64,000 nucleotides of DNA from Cyclobacteriaceae bacterium (GTDB taxonomy: Bacteria > Bacteroidota > Bacteroidia > Cytophagales > Cyclobacteriaceae). Location: positions 1 to 64,000 of the forward strand of contig JAKLJG010000003.1 of the NCBI GenBank assembly GCA_023151255.1, read 5' to 3'. The position numbers and the translations under genes were made by a program. This document shows, piece by piece, positions 51,333-60,213 of this stretch. Under the pieces are notes generated by a model, which saw only the letters and a program-made list of their open reading frames with translations, ran no database searches and was not told where the DNA came from. Position 1 is the stretch's first letter, and every line of letters begins with the position of its first letter.

Positions 51333-52922
51333 TTATGGACGTTTCTGCTGCACGGCAAGCCGAACCAGTGTTCTGCGGTTTTCCAATATGGCTTCGGGTC
51401 GTGCATTTACAAAATACCGGATAGCCGTGGTGTCTACACCCTGCAACGAAAGTTGCCTGATTAGCTCCGCTGCCTGTTTTTCTGTGCGGTTGTTATGCCA
51501 GGTGCGTTGAATTACCAGGCTATCGCGCTGGTAAACCTGGCCGAGCGAATCAATATCATCCAACTGAATAATTACAGAATCCAGGGCAAGTTCAGTCAGG
51601 TCGGGGTTATTTTGTACAGTATCCTCCCGGTAGCCTATCAGCAGTACCTGAAGTTCGTATGAAAACTGAGGATTGCTTTTTAACAGGCGGCTTAGCCTTC
51701 GCAGTTCTGAATCAGCGCCATCCAATTGGTGAGAGTATGGTTTGAAGCGAATAGCTTCCAGTTCCAGTTCGTCTCCGGCACCAAGAGGCTTGAGTGCTGT
51801 GCTGATGCGCTGCACATTTAAATTTGGGTTGCCGGTTAAATCAAACCGTTTTGAAAAATAGGTGTAATTGCCGCTTTCCGGATCAACGGATAACTCATAC
51901 ACCGTGCCTTCTTTAAGATAAACATTGTAACTTCCATCTTTTGCATCAGGTCGCCCGGTAAAAAACCGGCTGCTGGTCCTTAAATCGGTTACCGAAATAT
52001 AAGCTGGGATTAGCCCGCCAGCGGCATCCGTTACGATGCCTTCCAGTTTCATTACCCCCAGGGGCCGGAGTTCATCCGGGAACAAGTATTCAACCAATTC
52101 ACTTTTCAATTTTCCTGGGCTGTCGCGTAACAAATACCGGCCATTCGAGGCGACACTTACAAATTGATCATCCTTTTCTGTATTCACAAACTCCAGGGGT
52201 ACAGGAGCCGACCAGTTGCCGTCTTTTAGTTTAGTCATGTACAAATCCATGCCGCCTTTGTTAGGCGATAGTTTATCCGATGAGAAAATAAGCGTTTCGG
52301 CATCGGCCATGATCCGCGGAGTTTGTGAGTTTCCAGTGTTGATGTGAGCGGGCAATTCAACCGGTTCTCCCCAACGGCCGCCCGGTCCTTTTTTAGAAAC
52401 AAATAGTTTGCAATTCTCCGCTTTATTGGCGTCCATCTTTTCGCAACGCATAAAATAAATTGTGTTGCCATCGGGTGTAAGTGAGGGGCAACCTTCATGC
52501 ACTTTGGTGTTGACGGGCAGAAACATATTTTCAAGTTCACCCCACGAGTTGGCCTTCAGGTTTCCCTGCCAGATGTCGTAACCGCCAACCCCACCCGATT
52601 TGATAGATGTAATGTAAATGGTTTTGCCATCGGCACTGAGGGCATAACCCCGCTTATAGTTAAGCAGGTTATTAATGTGCCTGGGCATCGCAACCGGTTC
52701 CCTCCAGTCGCCACCCTGGCGTTGGGTGTAGAAAATGGTTAACTGGTTCCCCTCTGCATAATCTGAAATGTAAATCAGCGTGCTGCCATCGGTACTGATA
52801 AACGGGGCGGAAACATTGATTGACGGGTGGTTAATCGTCATGGGTAGTTTGCGGATTTTGGCTTGTGCGCATAAGCCAAATGCAATCAGCATTCCGAACA
52901 CGATTGAACAACACGCTTTCAT
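51333..52922 (-). CDS. PD40 beta-propeller / OmpA-like envelope protein (PorE-like)
   Basis: 529 residues. Signal peptide (CCSIVFGMLIAFGLCAQA), then WD40-like PD40 blades (STDGSTLIYISDYAEGNQ, SADGKTIYITSIKSGG, TPDGNTIYFMR), a carboxypeptidase-regulatory-type beta domain (VTDAAGGLIPAYISVTDLRT) and a degenerate OmpA-like C-terminus (IRFKPYSHQLDGADSELRR ... NRRTLVRLAVQQ). This domain order recalls PorE of the type IX secretion system, but the TPR part and lipobox are missing. Likely a periplasmic peptidoglycan-associated protein. Confidence 0.75.
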   Translation of the reverse strand: MKACCSIVFGMLIAFGLCAQAKIRKLPMTINHPSINVSAPFISTDGSTLIYISDYAEGNQLTIFYTQRQGGDWREPVAMPRHINNLLNYKRGYALSADGKTIYITSIKSGGVGGYDIWQGNLKANSWGELENMFLPVNTKVHEGCPSLTPDGNTIYFMRCEKMDANKAENCKLFVSKKGPGGRWGEPVELPAHINTGNSQTPRIMADAETLIFSSDKLSPNKGGMDLYMTKLKDGNWSAPVPLEFVNTEKDDQFVSVASNGRYLLRDSPGKLKSELVEYLFPDELRPLGVMKLEGIVTDAAGGLIPAYISVTDLRTSSRFFTGRPDAKDGSYNVYLKEGTVYELSVDPESGNYTYFSKRFDLTGNPNLNVQRISTALKPLGAGDELELEAIRFKPYSHQLDGADSELRRLSRLLKSNPQFSYELQVLLIGYREDTVQNNPDLTELALDSVIIQLDDIDSLGQVYQRDSLVIQRTWHNNRTEKQAAELIRQLSLQGVDTTAIRYFVNARPEAILENRRTLVRLAVQQKRP

Positions 52923-53020
52923 ATGCTTTAAAATTAAATAAATCTTCAGGCAAAATCATTGCCACATCTTCAGGATTCTTTCAATACGAAGTTGTAACTT
53001 GGCCATTCGCTACCAGACAA

Positions 53021-53761
53021 ATGATCCAGGTAATTCCATCCATTGCCATCCGTAAGGGACAGGTGGTTAAAATGCGTAAGGGCGATCCGGCCAGCGAGAA
53101 AGCCTATGGCGAAAACCCGCTTGACCTGGCCAAGCGATTTGAAGAACATGGTATTGAAGTAGTTCATCTGGTTGATCTGGATGGAGCCGAGCGGGGCGCC
53201 CCCGTTAATTATCATATTGTAGAACAGATTGCCGGTTATACCGATTTGAAAATCGATTTTACCGGAGGCATTTCAACAGATGGGGATATCAGTAAGGCTT
53301 ACGAAGCCGGTGCGGATTATATCACAGCCTCCAGTATCGCTATTGCTAACCCTGAATTATTTGCTTCCTGGATAATGTCGTACGGCCGCGAGAAGATCAC
53401 ACTCGGTGCAGATGTTACGGATATCACCACCAAAAAACTGTTGTTCAGGGGCTGGCAGAAGAAGTCGGAACTGACGCTATTTGATCACCTCGATTATTTT
53501 TACTCACGCGGCCTGAAGTACGTCAAGTCAACCGATGTATCGCGCGATGGCGTATTGGAAGGGCCTGCTTTCGGATTCTATCAGGAAATCCGTGAACGGT
53601 TTCCGGAGATCTGTGTGCTTGCCAGTGGCGGGGTGCGGGGCCTTGACGACATTAAGCGACTTAATGACATGGGCATTTTTGCCGTGATTTTCGGCAAGGC
53701 ATATTACGAAGGCATATTAAAACTGAAAGACCTGGAGCAGTTTATTGCTCATGCCAAGTGA
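53021..53761 (+). CDS. HisA-like (phosphoribosyl)isomerase-fold protein lacking a catalytic Asp
   Basis: 246-residue TIM barrel close to HisA (ProFAR isomerase of histidine biosynthesis): HLVDLDGAERG, IDFTGGISTDGDI, LGADVTD, STDVSRDGVLEGP, ASGGVRGLDDI, VIFGKAYYEGI. The N-terminal strand, however, reads IPSIAIRKGQVV where HisA has IPAID(L/I): the first catalytic Asp (Asp8 in Thermotoga, Asp7 in E. coli) is Ala. The strand-5 Asp (LGADV) and phosphate-binding loops remain. No other his gene is nearby. ATG 53021 begins the barrel; the upstream in-frame extension is unlikely. Either an inactive/regulatory paralogue or a different isomerase; HisA fold is certain. Confidence 0.85.
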   Translation: MIQVIPSIAIRKGQVVKMRKGDPASEKAYGENPLDLAKRFEEHGIEVVHLVDLDGAERGAPVNYHIVEQIAGYTDLKIDFTGGISTDGDISKAYEAGADYITASSIAIANPELFASWIMSYGREKITLGADVTDITTKKLLFRGWQKKSELTLFDHLDYFYSRGLKYVKSTDVSRDGVLEGPAFGFYQEIRERFPEICVLASGGVRGLDDIKRLNDMGIFAVIFGKAYYEGILKLKDLEQFIAHAK

Positions 53762-53766
53762 ATTAA

Positions 53767-53786
53767 GAAGGAGGGTCCTCTCCTTC
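53767..53786. terminator. hairpin after the HisA-like gene
   Basis: GAAGGAG / CTCCTTC form a 7-bp stem around GGTCCT, 5 bp after the stop. There is no T tract, so termination is likely weak or factor-assisted. Confidence 0.4.
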
Positions 53787-53828
53787 ATAACTGTTAAAGT
53801 TACGTTTATCCTTGTGTATCAACTCTGC

Positions 53829-54452
53829 CTATGACAAATAGACAAGTAGTACAAACGTGATGTCAACATCAGTTTCACCATCTAGCGAAGTAGATGTATC
53901 GGATTTTATTCCGGGCTGGTGTTTTAATACAATCCGGAATGACTTATCGGATACCTCCACATTGTCGGTCGTCCAGCGGGTTACTAATCCCAGGGGCCTG
54001 CTGTTGATATCCTCGTCTAAATAATTGATGTCGCTAACCGGGGTGGAGGGATTGTCTTTAATATTTCCCGTTCCGGTGGGAGTTGAAAAAACATCCGCAG
54101 AAAACCTAAAGAAGAACTGGTGTTCACCGGCTTCTTCCTCAATTTCAGCAGTCAGGTTATACCCGTCATCAGTCGGGTCAAGCAAACCGTTAAACAACTC
54201 GATAGAAAGATCATAGGTAGTTGATTGCATGAGTTCAATGGGTCCGTCAGCCACCAAATCCTGAGGTCCGTTCCCGTCCGGATCGGTTGCAGTAACCACT
54301 ACCACACTGCCGCCCGCAACAGGTGTAAAAGTAAGTTTAACCTGGGTGATCAGCTCGGGCACATCTTCTCTCGCGGGGTCATCATCACATCCGGAAAGAA
54401 GCAGGCTGAACGCCAACGGGAGAATGACCAACTTTCGTATCACGTTATTCAT
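53829..54452 (-). CDS. small envelope lipoprotein paired with a TonB-dependent receptor
   Basis: 207 residues from ATG 54452. Signal peptide with lipobox LLLSGC, then an acidic linker (DDDPAREDVPELI) and a beta-rich domain (TFTPVAGGSVVVVTATDPDG, YDLSIELFNGLLDP, FRFSADVF). Such lipoproteins often sit behind metal-uptake receptors in Bacteroidota. It lies 54 bp after the receptor gene in the same direction, with a second copy of the receptor's operator between them. Family not recognised; a role in the same uptake system is inferred. Confidence 0.75.
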   Translation of the reverse strand: MNNVIRKLVILPLAFSLLLSGCDDDPAREDVPELITQVKLTFTPVAGGSVVVVTATDPDGNGPQDLVADGPIELMQSTTYDLSIELFNGLLDPTDDGYNLTAEIEEEAGEHQFFFRFSADVFSTPTGTGNIKDNPSTPVSDINYLDEDINSRPLGLVTRWTTDNVEVSDKSFRIVLKHQPGIKSDTSTSLDGETDVDITFVLLVYLS

Positions 54453-54468
54453 AGCTTTATTTTTTAAA

Positions 54469-54483
54469 TGCAACATTGTTGCA
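54469..54483. promoter_or_regulatory. palindromic operator upstream of the lipoprotein gene
   Basis: TGCAACATTGTTGCA, seven-base arms around one central base, 17 bp before the lipoprotein ATG. The same TGCAAC..GTTGCA pattern lies at the receptor start (56911-56925), so one regulator probably controls both. Confidence 0.6.
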
Positions 54484-54506
54484 ATAATAATCAGATTTTG
54501 TGAATC

Positions 54507-56906
54507 TCAAAAACTTAATTTCAGCGATAAGGCAATATTACGTCCTACCTCATCAGCATAATAACGCATGCGGTTGGTGTATTCGCGGTAAGCGTTGTTT
54601 AGCAGGTTTGTGGCCCGAAGTCGCAAATCCAGTTTAGAGTTGTTCAGTTTATGCGAAAAACCGGCCTGCAGGTTCAGCAGAAAGTAAGCCGGAGGGGGCG
54701 CTGTAAAGTCAAAATTCCGATTATCATTTTCAAACGGATCTTCCTGTTGTGCATAAGCGTCTAGAATTTCGTCCACGCTCACCACGCGCGGGGCCCTGCG
54801 CTGTTGATCAATAAAAGTACCCCATGCTTCCAGCGAAAGGGTTTGCCCATCTTCTCGAAGCGTTTTTATCCATTCAGCGCTCAGTTCGTACCGGTTTGGC
54901 GGGATGTAAATCAGGTAATCGTTATTGGTTTGATCGGCCGCCCGCAACAACCCAATCTTACTCGCTACAGTAAAATTTTTAGCAACAGCCAGTTTTCCAA
55001 ACCAATCGGCTCCGATAAACGTGGCATCGGTTTGTGTGTAGCGGAAGAAGGGGTAAACACCACGAACAGTTTGAGTAACCCCATAGGGCTCCAGGTAGAT
55101 GTAGTTAAAAATATAGTTTAAGTAGCCGGTAAGTTCGGTGGTGAACCGGCTTTTGGCGATGCGCCAGGTGTTTACCCATTTCAGCGCTTTTTCATTTTGG
55201 AAATTCACTGAATTAATATCAAGCACTTCTCCGGTTGCCAGGTCCAGCAGCAGGCCGTATTCAATAGCAGCTGCACTTTGGTGTACACCAAAACTGTATA
55301 ATTCCGAAACGTGGGGCGGGCGCCACGAACTGGCCAGGTTGGCGGTAAATACACCGCGGCTGCCGAAAGTGCGCGAAGCGCCAAACGAAAAACTAGCATT
55401 GCCGAAGGAATAGGAATCAGTATAACTCCGGTTGGCGAAATCAAAACCGGCCACATCGTAATGCCGGTAATCGTAGCGGGCGCCAAAATCAACCAGCCAG
55501 GTTTGAAGGTTTAGTTTACCAACATAAAACAACCCGGCCGATACACTGGTAAAATCAGGGATAAAGGGTATGCGCTGTGTACCGGGCACATTGTTGTTTA
55601 CCTGGATCATGCCGTTAATACCGGCATTAGACGAGAATTTTTGGGAGGTATGTTGCTGCCATTCTGCATCCAGCGTATGCGTAAACAGATCGAGATCAAT
55701 GGCGGGCAGGTTGTTCAGGGATGTTCTTCGAATATCAAATTCCTGCCGGCTGTTGTATTGAAAGCCGTATTGAAATTTAAAATCGCCATAATCAGAATGG
55801 ACGTGGCCTTTTACCTTTAACAAATTGTGAGCAACCACCTGCCGCGGATTTTCAATGGTGTAGGTAAACGGTTGAGTAAACTGCGGAGGCTCGCGGTTCA
55901 TGGCATTGCGTAAATCTTCGGTGCTGCTGATGGAACTTCCTTTCAGAATACCCAGTTCGCTTTGAAAGCGACTAACGAATACATCAATGCCTTTTGCTTC
56001 CTTATGTATCCCGGCCGCGAGCGAAAAGTTCAATTCGGTAAAACCGGTGTTGCTCAGGTTATAGGCTGGCGTGTGGCTATCTCCTGATTTTCTTCCTGTA
56101 CCCTGTACCCGCCAACCAAAACCTTTAATTTTTTCACTGCCGCCTTCCACCAGGCCCGACATTGTTACGGCCCGGCCATTTGTTTGCCCTACCACGTTTA
56201 TCTCACCGCCTACTCCTTTTTGTTCAGGTAAATCGGCTGGATTAACCACTACAACGCCACCCAGGGCATCGGTACCGTACTTGATGGCGGAAGCATCTTT
56301 AATGACAATAATGTTGGAGGCAATGAACGGGTCAATTTCAGGCGCATGTTCAGCGCCCCATTGCTGTCCTTCCTGCCGGATGCCATTATTTAATATAAGG
56401 ATACGTTGGCTGTGCAACCCGTGAATAACCGGTTTAAAAATAGAAGGGCCTGTTTGAATACTGGACACCCCTGAAATTTTTTTCAATGCCTCTCCAAGGG
56501 ATTGCCCGCGTGTTTGTTCCAACACACTACCGGTAAGCGTTACCTGATTGTTTGTCCGTGCAACATGCTCGAAGTGATCGTGCACTTCAATCACCTCAAG
56601 CACAGTTTTTTGAATAATCAATACTATCAGCATGGTACCTGTTTCAGGAATTGTGATAGCCGACTCGTAGGGCTCAAAGCCGATAAACCGCACACGAATG
56701 GTGTACCTTCCTTTGCACAGCCTGTCAAACTGAAACCGGCCTTGATCATCGGTGGCGGTTATTGCACCGGGTATTAATTCAACGGTTGCTCCTGCAAGTA
56801 ATTCGGAGGTTTCAGTAGTTACCGTACCCGATAACTTGTAACTACACAACTGGCCCTGTGCCCCGGCAGCCAGCATCAACAGCGAAATAACGTAAACAAG
56901 TTTCAC
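54507..56906 (-). CDS. TonB-dependent outer membrane receptor (ZnuD-like)
   Basis: 799 residues from GTG 56906 (signal peptide KLVYVISLLMLAAGAQG). An N-terminal carboxypeptidase-regulatory domain (YKLSGTVTTETSELLAGATV) and a plug with GVSSIQTGPSIFKPVIHGL, GIRQEGQQWGAEHAPEIDPF and IKYGTDALGGVVVV precede a C-terminal beta barrel ending LNNAYREYTNRMRYYADEV...LSLKLSF with a terminal Phe. The plug resembles ZnuD-type metal receptors. TTG 56918, which lies in the palindromic operator, is an alternative start. Zinc as substrate is inferred. Confidence 0.85.
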   Translation of the reverse strand: MKLVYVISLLMLAAGAQGQLCSYKLSGTVTTETSELLAGATVELIPGAITATDDQGRFQFDRLCKGRYTIRVRFIGFEPYESAITIPETGTMLIVLIIQKTVLEVIEVHDHFEHVARTNNQVTLTGSVLEQTRGQSLGEALKKISGVSSIQTGPSIFKPVIHGLHSQRILILNNGIRQEGQQWGAEHAPEIDPFIASNIIVIKDASAIKYGTDALGGVVVVNPADLPEQKGVGGEINVVGQTNGRAVTMSGLVEGGSEKIKGFGWRVQGTGRKSGDSHTPAYNLSNTGFTELNFSLAAGIHKEAKGIDVFVSRFQSELGILKGSSISSTEDLRNAMNREPPQFTQPFTYTIENPRQVVAHNLLKVKGHVHSDYGDFKFQYGFQYNSRQEFDIRRTSLNNLPAIDLDLFTHTLDAEWQQHTSQKFSSNAGINGMIQVNNNVPGTQRIPFIPDFTSVSAGLFYVGKLNLQTWLVDFGARYDYRHYDVAGFDFANRSYTDSYSFGNASFSFGASRTFGSRGVFTANLASSWRPPHVSELYSFGVHQSAAAIEYGLLLDLATGEVLDINSVNFQNEKALKWVNTWRIAKSRFTTELTGYLNYIFNYIYLEPYGVTQTVRGVYPFFRYTQTDATFIGADWFGKLAVAKNFTVASKIGLLRAADQTNNDYLIYIPPNRYELSAEWIKTLREDGQTLSLEAWGTFIDQQRRAPRVVSVDEILDAYAQQEDPFENDNRNFDFTAPPPAYFLLNLQAGFSHKLNNSKLDLRLRATNLLNNAYREYTNRMRYYADEVGRNIALSLKLSF

Positions 56907-56910
56907 AGAA

Positions 56911-56925
56911 TGCAACAAGGTTGCA
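56911..56925. promoter_or_regulatory. palindromic operator at the TonB receptor start
   Basis: TGCAACAAGGTTGCA with six-base arms (TGCAAC / GTTGCA), 5 bp before the GTG start. A further AACATTGTTGC half-like copy follows at 56934-56944. Shape and partner genes fit a Fur/Zur-type metal repressor site; this identity is a guess. Confidence 0.55.
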
Positions 56926-56967
56926 AATTTAAAACATTGTTGCTTAGAGCGGGGAGTTTATCACTAT

Positions 56968-57297
56968 TTAATCTACAATGTCCGACAGCTTAAACCGCTG
57001 GATGATGTAGTACAGAAAGTTAAACGACAGGATGTCGTCTTGCGGATTTTCGTTCTTGGCATCAGGCTTACGCGAAGCAGCCGGTTTTATAGTTACCGAA
57101 TCGCGCACCACGTCTCGGTTGCTGAAGGATGGTTTATTGTGATTTGCTTTGCTGCTTTCCTGCTCAGCGGCTTCCAATTGTTCGGTGCGGTCGTTCCGTA
57201 ACGGACCGAGCTCTTCCTGTGCCACTGCCTTGCTTGCCCACCCCATACACATGAGGAAGATGCCAAATACAAGGCCGCGTGGGAGCAGGTTTTTCAT
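56968..57297 (-). CDS. secreted hypothetical protein
   Basis: 109 residues. Signal peptide LVFGIFLMCMGWASKAVAQ followed by a charged, low-complexity middle (TEQLEAAEQESSKANHNKPS) and a hydrophobic/aromatic C-terminus (LSFNFLYYIIQRFKLSDIVD). No family recognised. It stands alone 50 bp upstream of the TonB receptor's start and could be cotranscribed with it, but nothing else links them. Confidence 0.5.
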   Translation of the reverse strand: MKNLLPRGLVFGIFLMCMGWASKAVAQEELGPLRNDRTEQLEAAEQESSKANHNKPSFSNRDVVRDSVTIKPAASRKPDAKNENPQDDILSFNFLYYIIQRFKLSDIVD

Positions 57298-57425
57298 CGG
57301 TTGGTGAAGAGTAAACGCAGAATTTTCGTCTTCTGTTACAGGAAAGGTAAAAATTTAGTTTGGAGTTGCCGCTATGAATTAGACGAATTACCTGTGCCAA
57401 TAGACAAAAAGGTGATTTTTAGACC

Positions 57426-57433
57426 TATTTTTG
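57426..57433 (+). promoter_or_regulatory. -7 promoter element of csaA, possibly leaderless
   Basis: TATTTTTG is a perfect TAnnTTTG only 7 bp before the csaA ATG at 57441, so transcription would start at or within a few bases of the start codon. No -33 TTTG is seen. Confidence 0.4.
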
Positions 57434-57440
57434 GCCTTGT

Positions 57441-57773
57441 ATGACCATTTCGTGGGACGATTTTATGAAAGTGGATATGCGTGCCGGTACGGTTGTTCGT
57501 GCTGAACCCTTTCCGCAGGCCCGTAAACCAGCCATTAAACTATGGGTGGATTTGGGTGACCTGGGCATTAAAAAATCCAGCGCCCAGCTAACGGCACTTT
57601 ATACGCCCGATGAACTGGTAGGCAAACGCGTAATCTGCGTGGTGAACTTTCCGCCACGGCAAATTGCCGATTTTATGTCGGAAGTGCTGGTTACGGGCTT
57701 CCCGGATGAGCAAAACCGAGTTGTATTATCAACCCCTGAGCGGCCCGTACCCAACGGAGCCCGTTTGTTTTAG
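57441..57773 (+). CDS. csaA: tRNA-binding protein CsaA
   Basis: 110-residue OB-fold (EMAP II-like) protein: [61 protein letters not shown]. CsaA has been described as an export chaperone, and the fold binds tRNA. It lies 2 bp before murF-alr in the same direction, so the two are cotranscribed. Full length. Confidence 0.92.
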   Translation: MTISWDDFMKVDMRAGTVVRAEPFPQARKPAIKLWVDLGDLGIKKSSAQLTALYTPDELVGKRVICVVNFPPRQIADFMSEVLVTGFPDEQNRVVLSTPERPVPNGARLF

Positions 57774-57775
57774 CC

Positions 57776-60205
57776 ATGAGATTTTCAGACCTGCCGTCAA
57801 TAACCGGAGGAACAATCCTTTCGCTGTATCAAGACCAGGTGGTAACTACCCTGATTACCGATAGCCGCAAGGCCGTTGTAGCCGAGGGATCGGTTTTTTT
57901 TGCCATTAGCGGTGAGCGGCACGATGGCCATGCGTTTGTGCGATCAGTCTATGAAGCGGGTATCCGGCAATTTATCGTAGAGCATAATTTTGATTTGAAA
58001 AACTATCCTTCAGCCAATGTGCTGAGGGTTACCTCTGCGGTGCGGGCGCTTCAACAAATTGCAGCCTACCACCGGCAGCAGTTTTCATTGCCGGTTATCG
58101 GCATTACCGGCAGCAATGGGAAGACGATTGTAAAAGAATGGTTGTACCAGTTACTCGCTTCCGATTACAACGTTGTTAAGAATCCGGGCAGCTACAATTC
58201 GCAAATCGGGGTGCCGCTTTCGGTGTGGCAACTTGATCCACATCACCAGCTTGGCATTTTTGAGGCCGGCATCAGCAAACCGGGCGAAATGGAATACCTG
58301 GAAGGTATAATAAAACCCACCTATGGAATTTTTACAACCATTGGTTCTGCACATGATGAATTTTTCGAAAACCGGCAGCAGAAGATTAATGAAAAGCTGA
58401 AGTTATTTGCTCATGTAAAAAAGCTCATTTATTCCTGCGATTACGCGGAGCTTCATCAGCAGATAAAGCAACGTAATATACCGGCTTTCAGTTGGGGAAC
58501 TTCAGCGGAGGCAGACATTCCTGTACGAAAAGAGGCGGGTGGGCTTTCAGTTTTGTGGAAAGCCAGGTGGCACACTATCCAATTTCCTTTTACGGATGAT
58601 GCCGGTATTGAAAATGCTATGCACGGGGTTGCGCTGCTGCTGCTGCTGGGCTACGAGCTTTCGCAGATTCAGGAGCGCCTCATGCTGCTGAGGTCGGTGT
58701 CCATGCGGCTGGAAGTAAAAGAGGGTATTAACAACTGCCTGGTTATTAACGATGCTTATAACAACGATTTGGCCGGGCTGCAGATAAGCCTGGATTTTCT
58801 GGCGCACCAGCAGCAACGCAGCAAGCGAACAGTTATCTTGTCGGATATTCTTCAATCCGGTTTAGAAGAAAGTAAACTTGCACAGCTTATTGCCGGTAAA
58901 GTAGCTGCCAGCGGAGTGCACCGGTTTATCGGTATCGGCAACCAGTTAACCCGCCACAGAGAGTACTTTACAATGCCTGCTGTGTTCTTCTCTTCAACCG
59001 AAGAGTTTATTGGTTCAATAAGCCAGACTGCGTTTTCAGATGAGGTCATTCTTGTAAAAGGTTCGCGGCCGTTTCAATTCGAAAAGATTACTGCCTTGCT
59101 TCAGCGCAAGGTTCACGGAACTGTATTGGAGATTGATCTGGGCGCAGTTGTACACAACCTTAACTTTTTCAAATCGAAACTGAAGCCCAAAACAAAATTG
59201 ATGGTGATGGTGAAGGCACTGGCGTACGGCAGCGGCAGTGTACAGCTGGCCAGTTTGTTGCAATACCACCGCGTGCATTACCTGGGTGTTGCCTATGCCG
59301 ATGAAGGCGCTGACCTCCGCCAGAACAACGTTGTTATTCCGATTATGGTGATGAACCCGTCACCGGAAAGTTTTGAGAGTTTAATGAATCATAAGCTGGA
59401 GCCCTCCATCTATGGGTTGCCTGTTCTGAGAGAACTAATCCGTTTTTTGAATGGCCGGCCAATGACAATTCACATCAAACTGAATACTGGTATGCACCGC
59501 CTCGGCTTTGATGAAGACAATTTGCCGGAATTAATGGACTTATTAGCCAAACACAATAACCTTCGCATCGCATCGGTGTTCAGCCATTTATCAGGTGCAG
59601 ACGATGAACAATTCGATTCATTCACCACATTGCAGGCCGGGCGATTTCAGGCCATGAGCATGAAACTCAGGCAAATACTAAATCATAACCCGCTGCTTCA
59701 CCTTGTAAACACAGCCGGCATATTGCGCTTTCCGCAATACCATTTCGATATGGTACGGCTCGGCATCGGGTTGTATGGTGTTGAACCTGTTGCAGCCGGA
59801 AGTAGCCTGAAGCAGGCCATAACTCTTAAAACTACCATTTCGCAAATCCGCAACATCAGGGCAGGCGAAAGTGTGGGCTATTCTTGCAAGGGCATTTCAG
59901 ACACCGAGCGTACCATTGCCACCATCGCCATCGGCTATGCCGATGGATACAGCCGGGCATTTGGCAATGGCAAAGGCATTGTACTGGTTAACGGAAAGCG
60001 CGCACCGGTGGTGGGGAGTGTGTGCATGGACATGACCATGATTGATATTACCGGCATTAACGCCCGTGAAGGCGACAGCGTGATAATTTTTGGTGACACG
60101 CTGCCGGTTACAGAAGTGGCCGAACGCATCGGCACTATTCCATATGAAATATTAACCAACACCAGCGACCGCGTTAGGCGTGTGTTTGTGGCGGAAGGAA
60201 TTTGA
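57776..60205 (+). CDS. bifunctional MurF - alanine racemase
   Basis: 809 residues, a fusion usual in Bacteroidota: MurF (UDP-MurNAc-tripeptide:D-Ala-D-Ala ligase; GITGSNGKTIVKEW P-loop, AIDFVGVLLLLGYELSQI-like tail replaced by its own HGVALLLLLGYELSQI) to about residue 440, then alanine racemase with PLP lysine in VMVKALAYGSGSVQ, HIKLNTGMHRLGF, VRLGIGLYG and GSVCMDMTMID. It couples D-Ala formation with its use in peptidoglycan precursor assembly in the cytoplasm. It follows csaA by 2 bp and converges on the PD-(D/E)xK gene. Confidence 0.96.
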   Translation: MRFSDLPSITGGTILSLYQDQVVTTLITDSRKAVVAEGSVFFAISGERHDGHAFVRSVYEAGIRQFIVEHNFDLKNYPSANVLRVTSAVRALQQIAAYHRQQFSLPVIGITGSNGKTIVKEWLYQLLASDYNVVKNPGSYNSQIGVPLSVWQLDPHHQLGIFEAGISKPGEMEYLEGIIKPTYGIFTTIGSAHDEFFENRQQKINEKLKLFAHVKKLIYSCDYAELHQQIKQRNIPAFSWGTSAEADIPVRKEAGGLSVLWKARWHTIQFPFTDDAGIENAMHGVALLLLLGYELSQIQERLMLLRSVSMRLEVKEGINNCLVINDAYNNDLAGLQISLDFLAHQQQRSKRTVILSDILQSGLEESKLAQLIAGKVAASGVHRFIGIGNQLTRHREYFTMPAVFFSSTEEFIGSISQTAFSDEVILVKGSRPFQFEKITALLQRKVHGTVLEIDLGAVVHNLNFFKSKLKPKTKLMVMVKALAYGSGSVQLASLLQYHRVHYLGVAYADEGADLRQNNVVIPIMVMNPSPESFESLMNHKLEPSIYGLPVLRELIRFLNGRPMTIHIKLNTGMHRLGFDEDNLPELMDLLAKHNNLRIASVFSHLSGADDEQFDSFTTLQAGRFQAMSMKLRQILNHNPLLHLVNTAGILRFPQYHFDMVRLGIGLYGVEPVAAGSSLKQAITLKTTISQIRNIRAGESVGYSCKGISDTERTIATIAIGYADGYSRAFGNGKGIVLVNGKRAPVVGSVCMDMTMIDITGINAREGDSVIIFGDTLPVTEVAERIGTIPYEILTNTSDRVRRVFVAEGI

Positions 60206-60213
60206 AGAATGAG

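Noticed and set aside
52865-53020. Upstream extension of the HisA-like gene
   Set aside because: It overlaps the start of the divergent beta-propeller gene; the barrel begins at ATG 53021.
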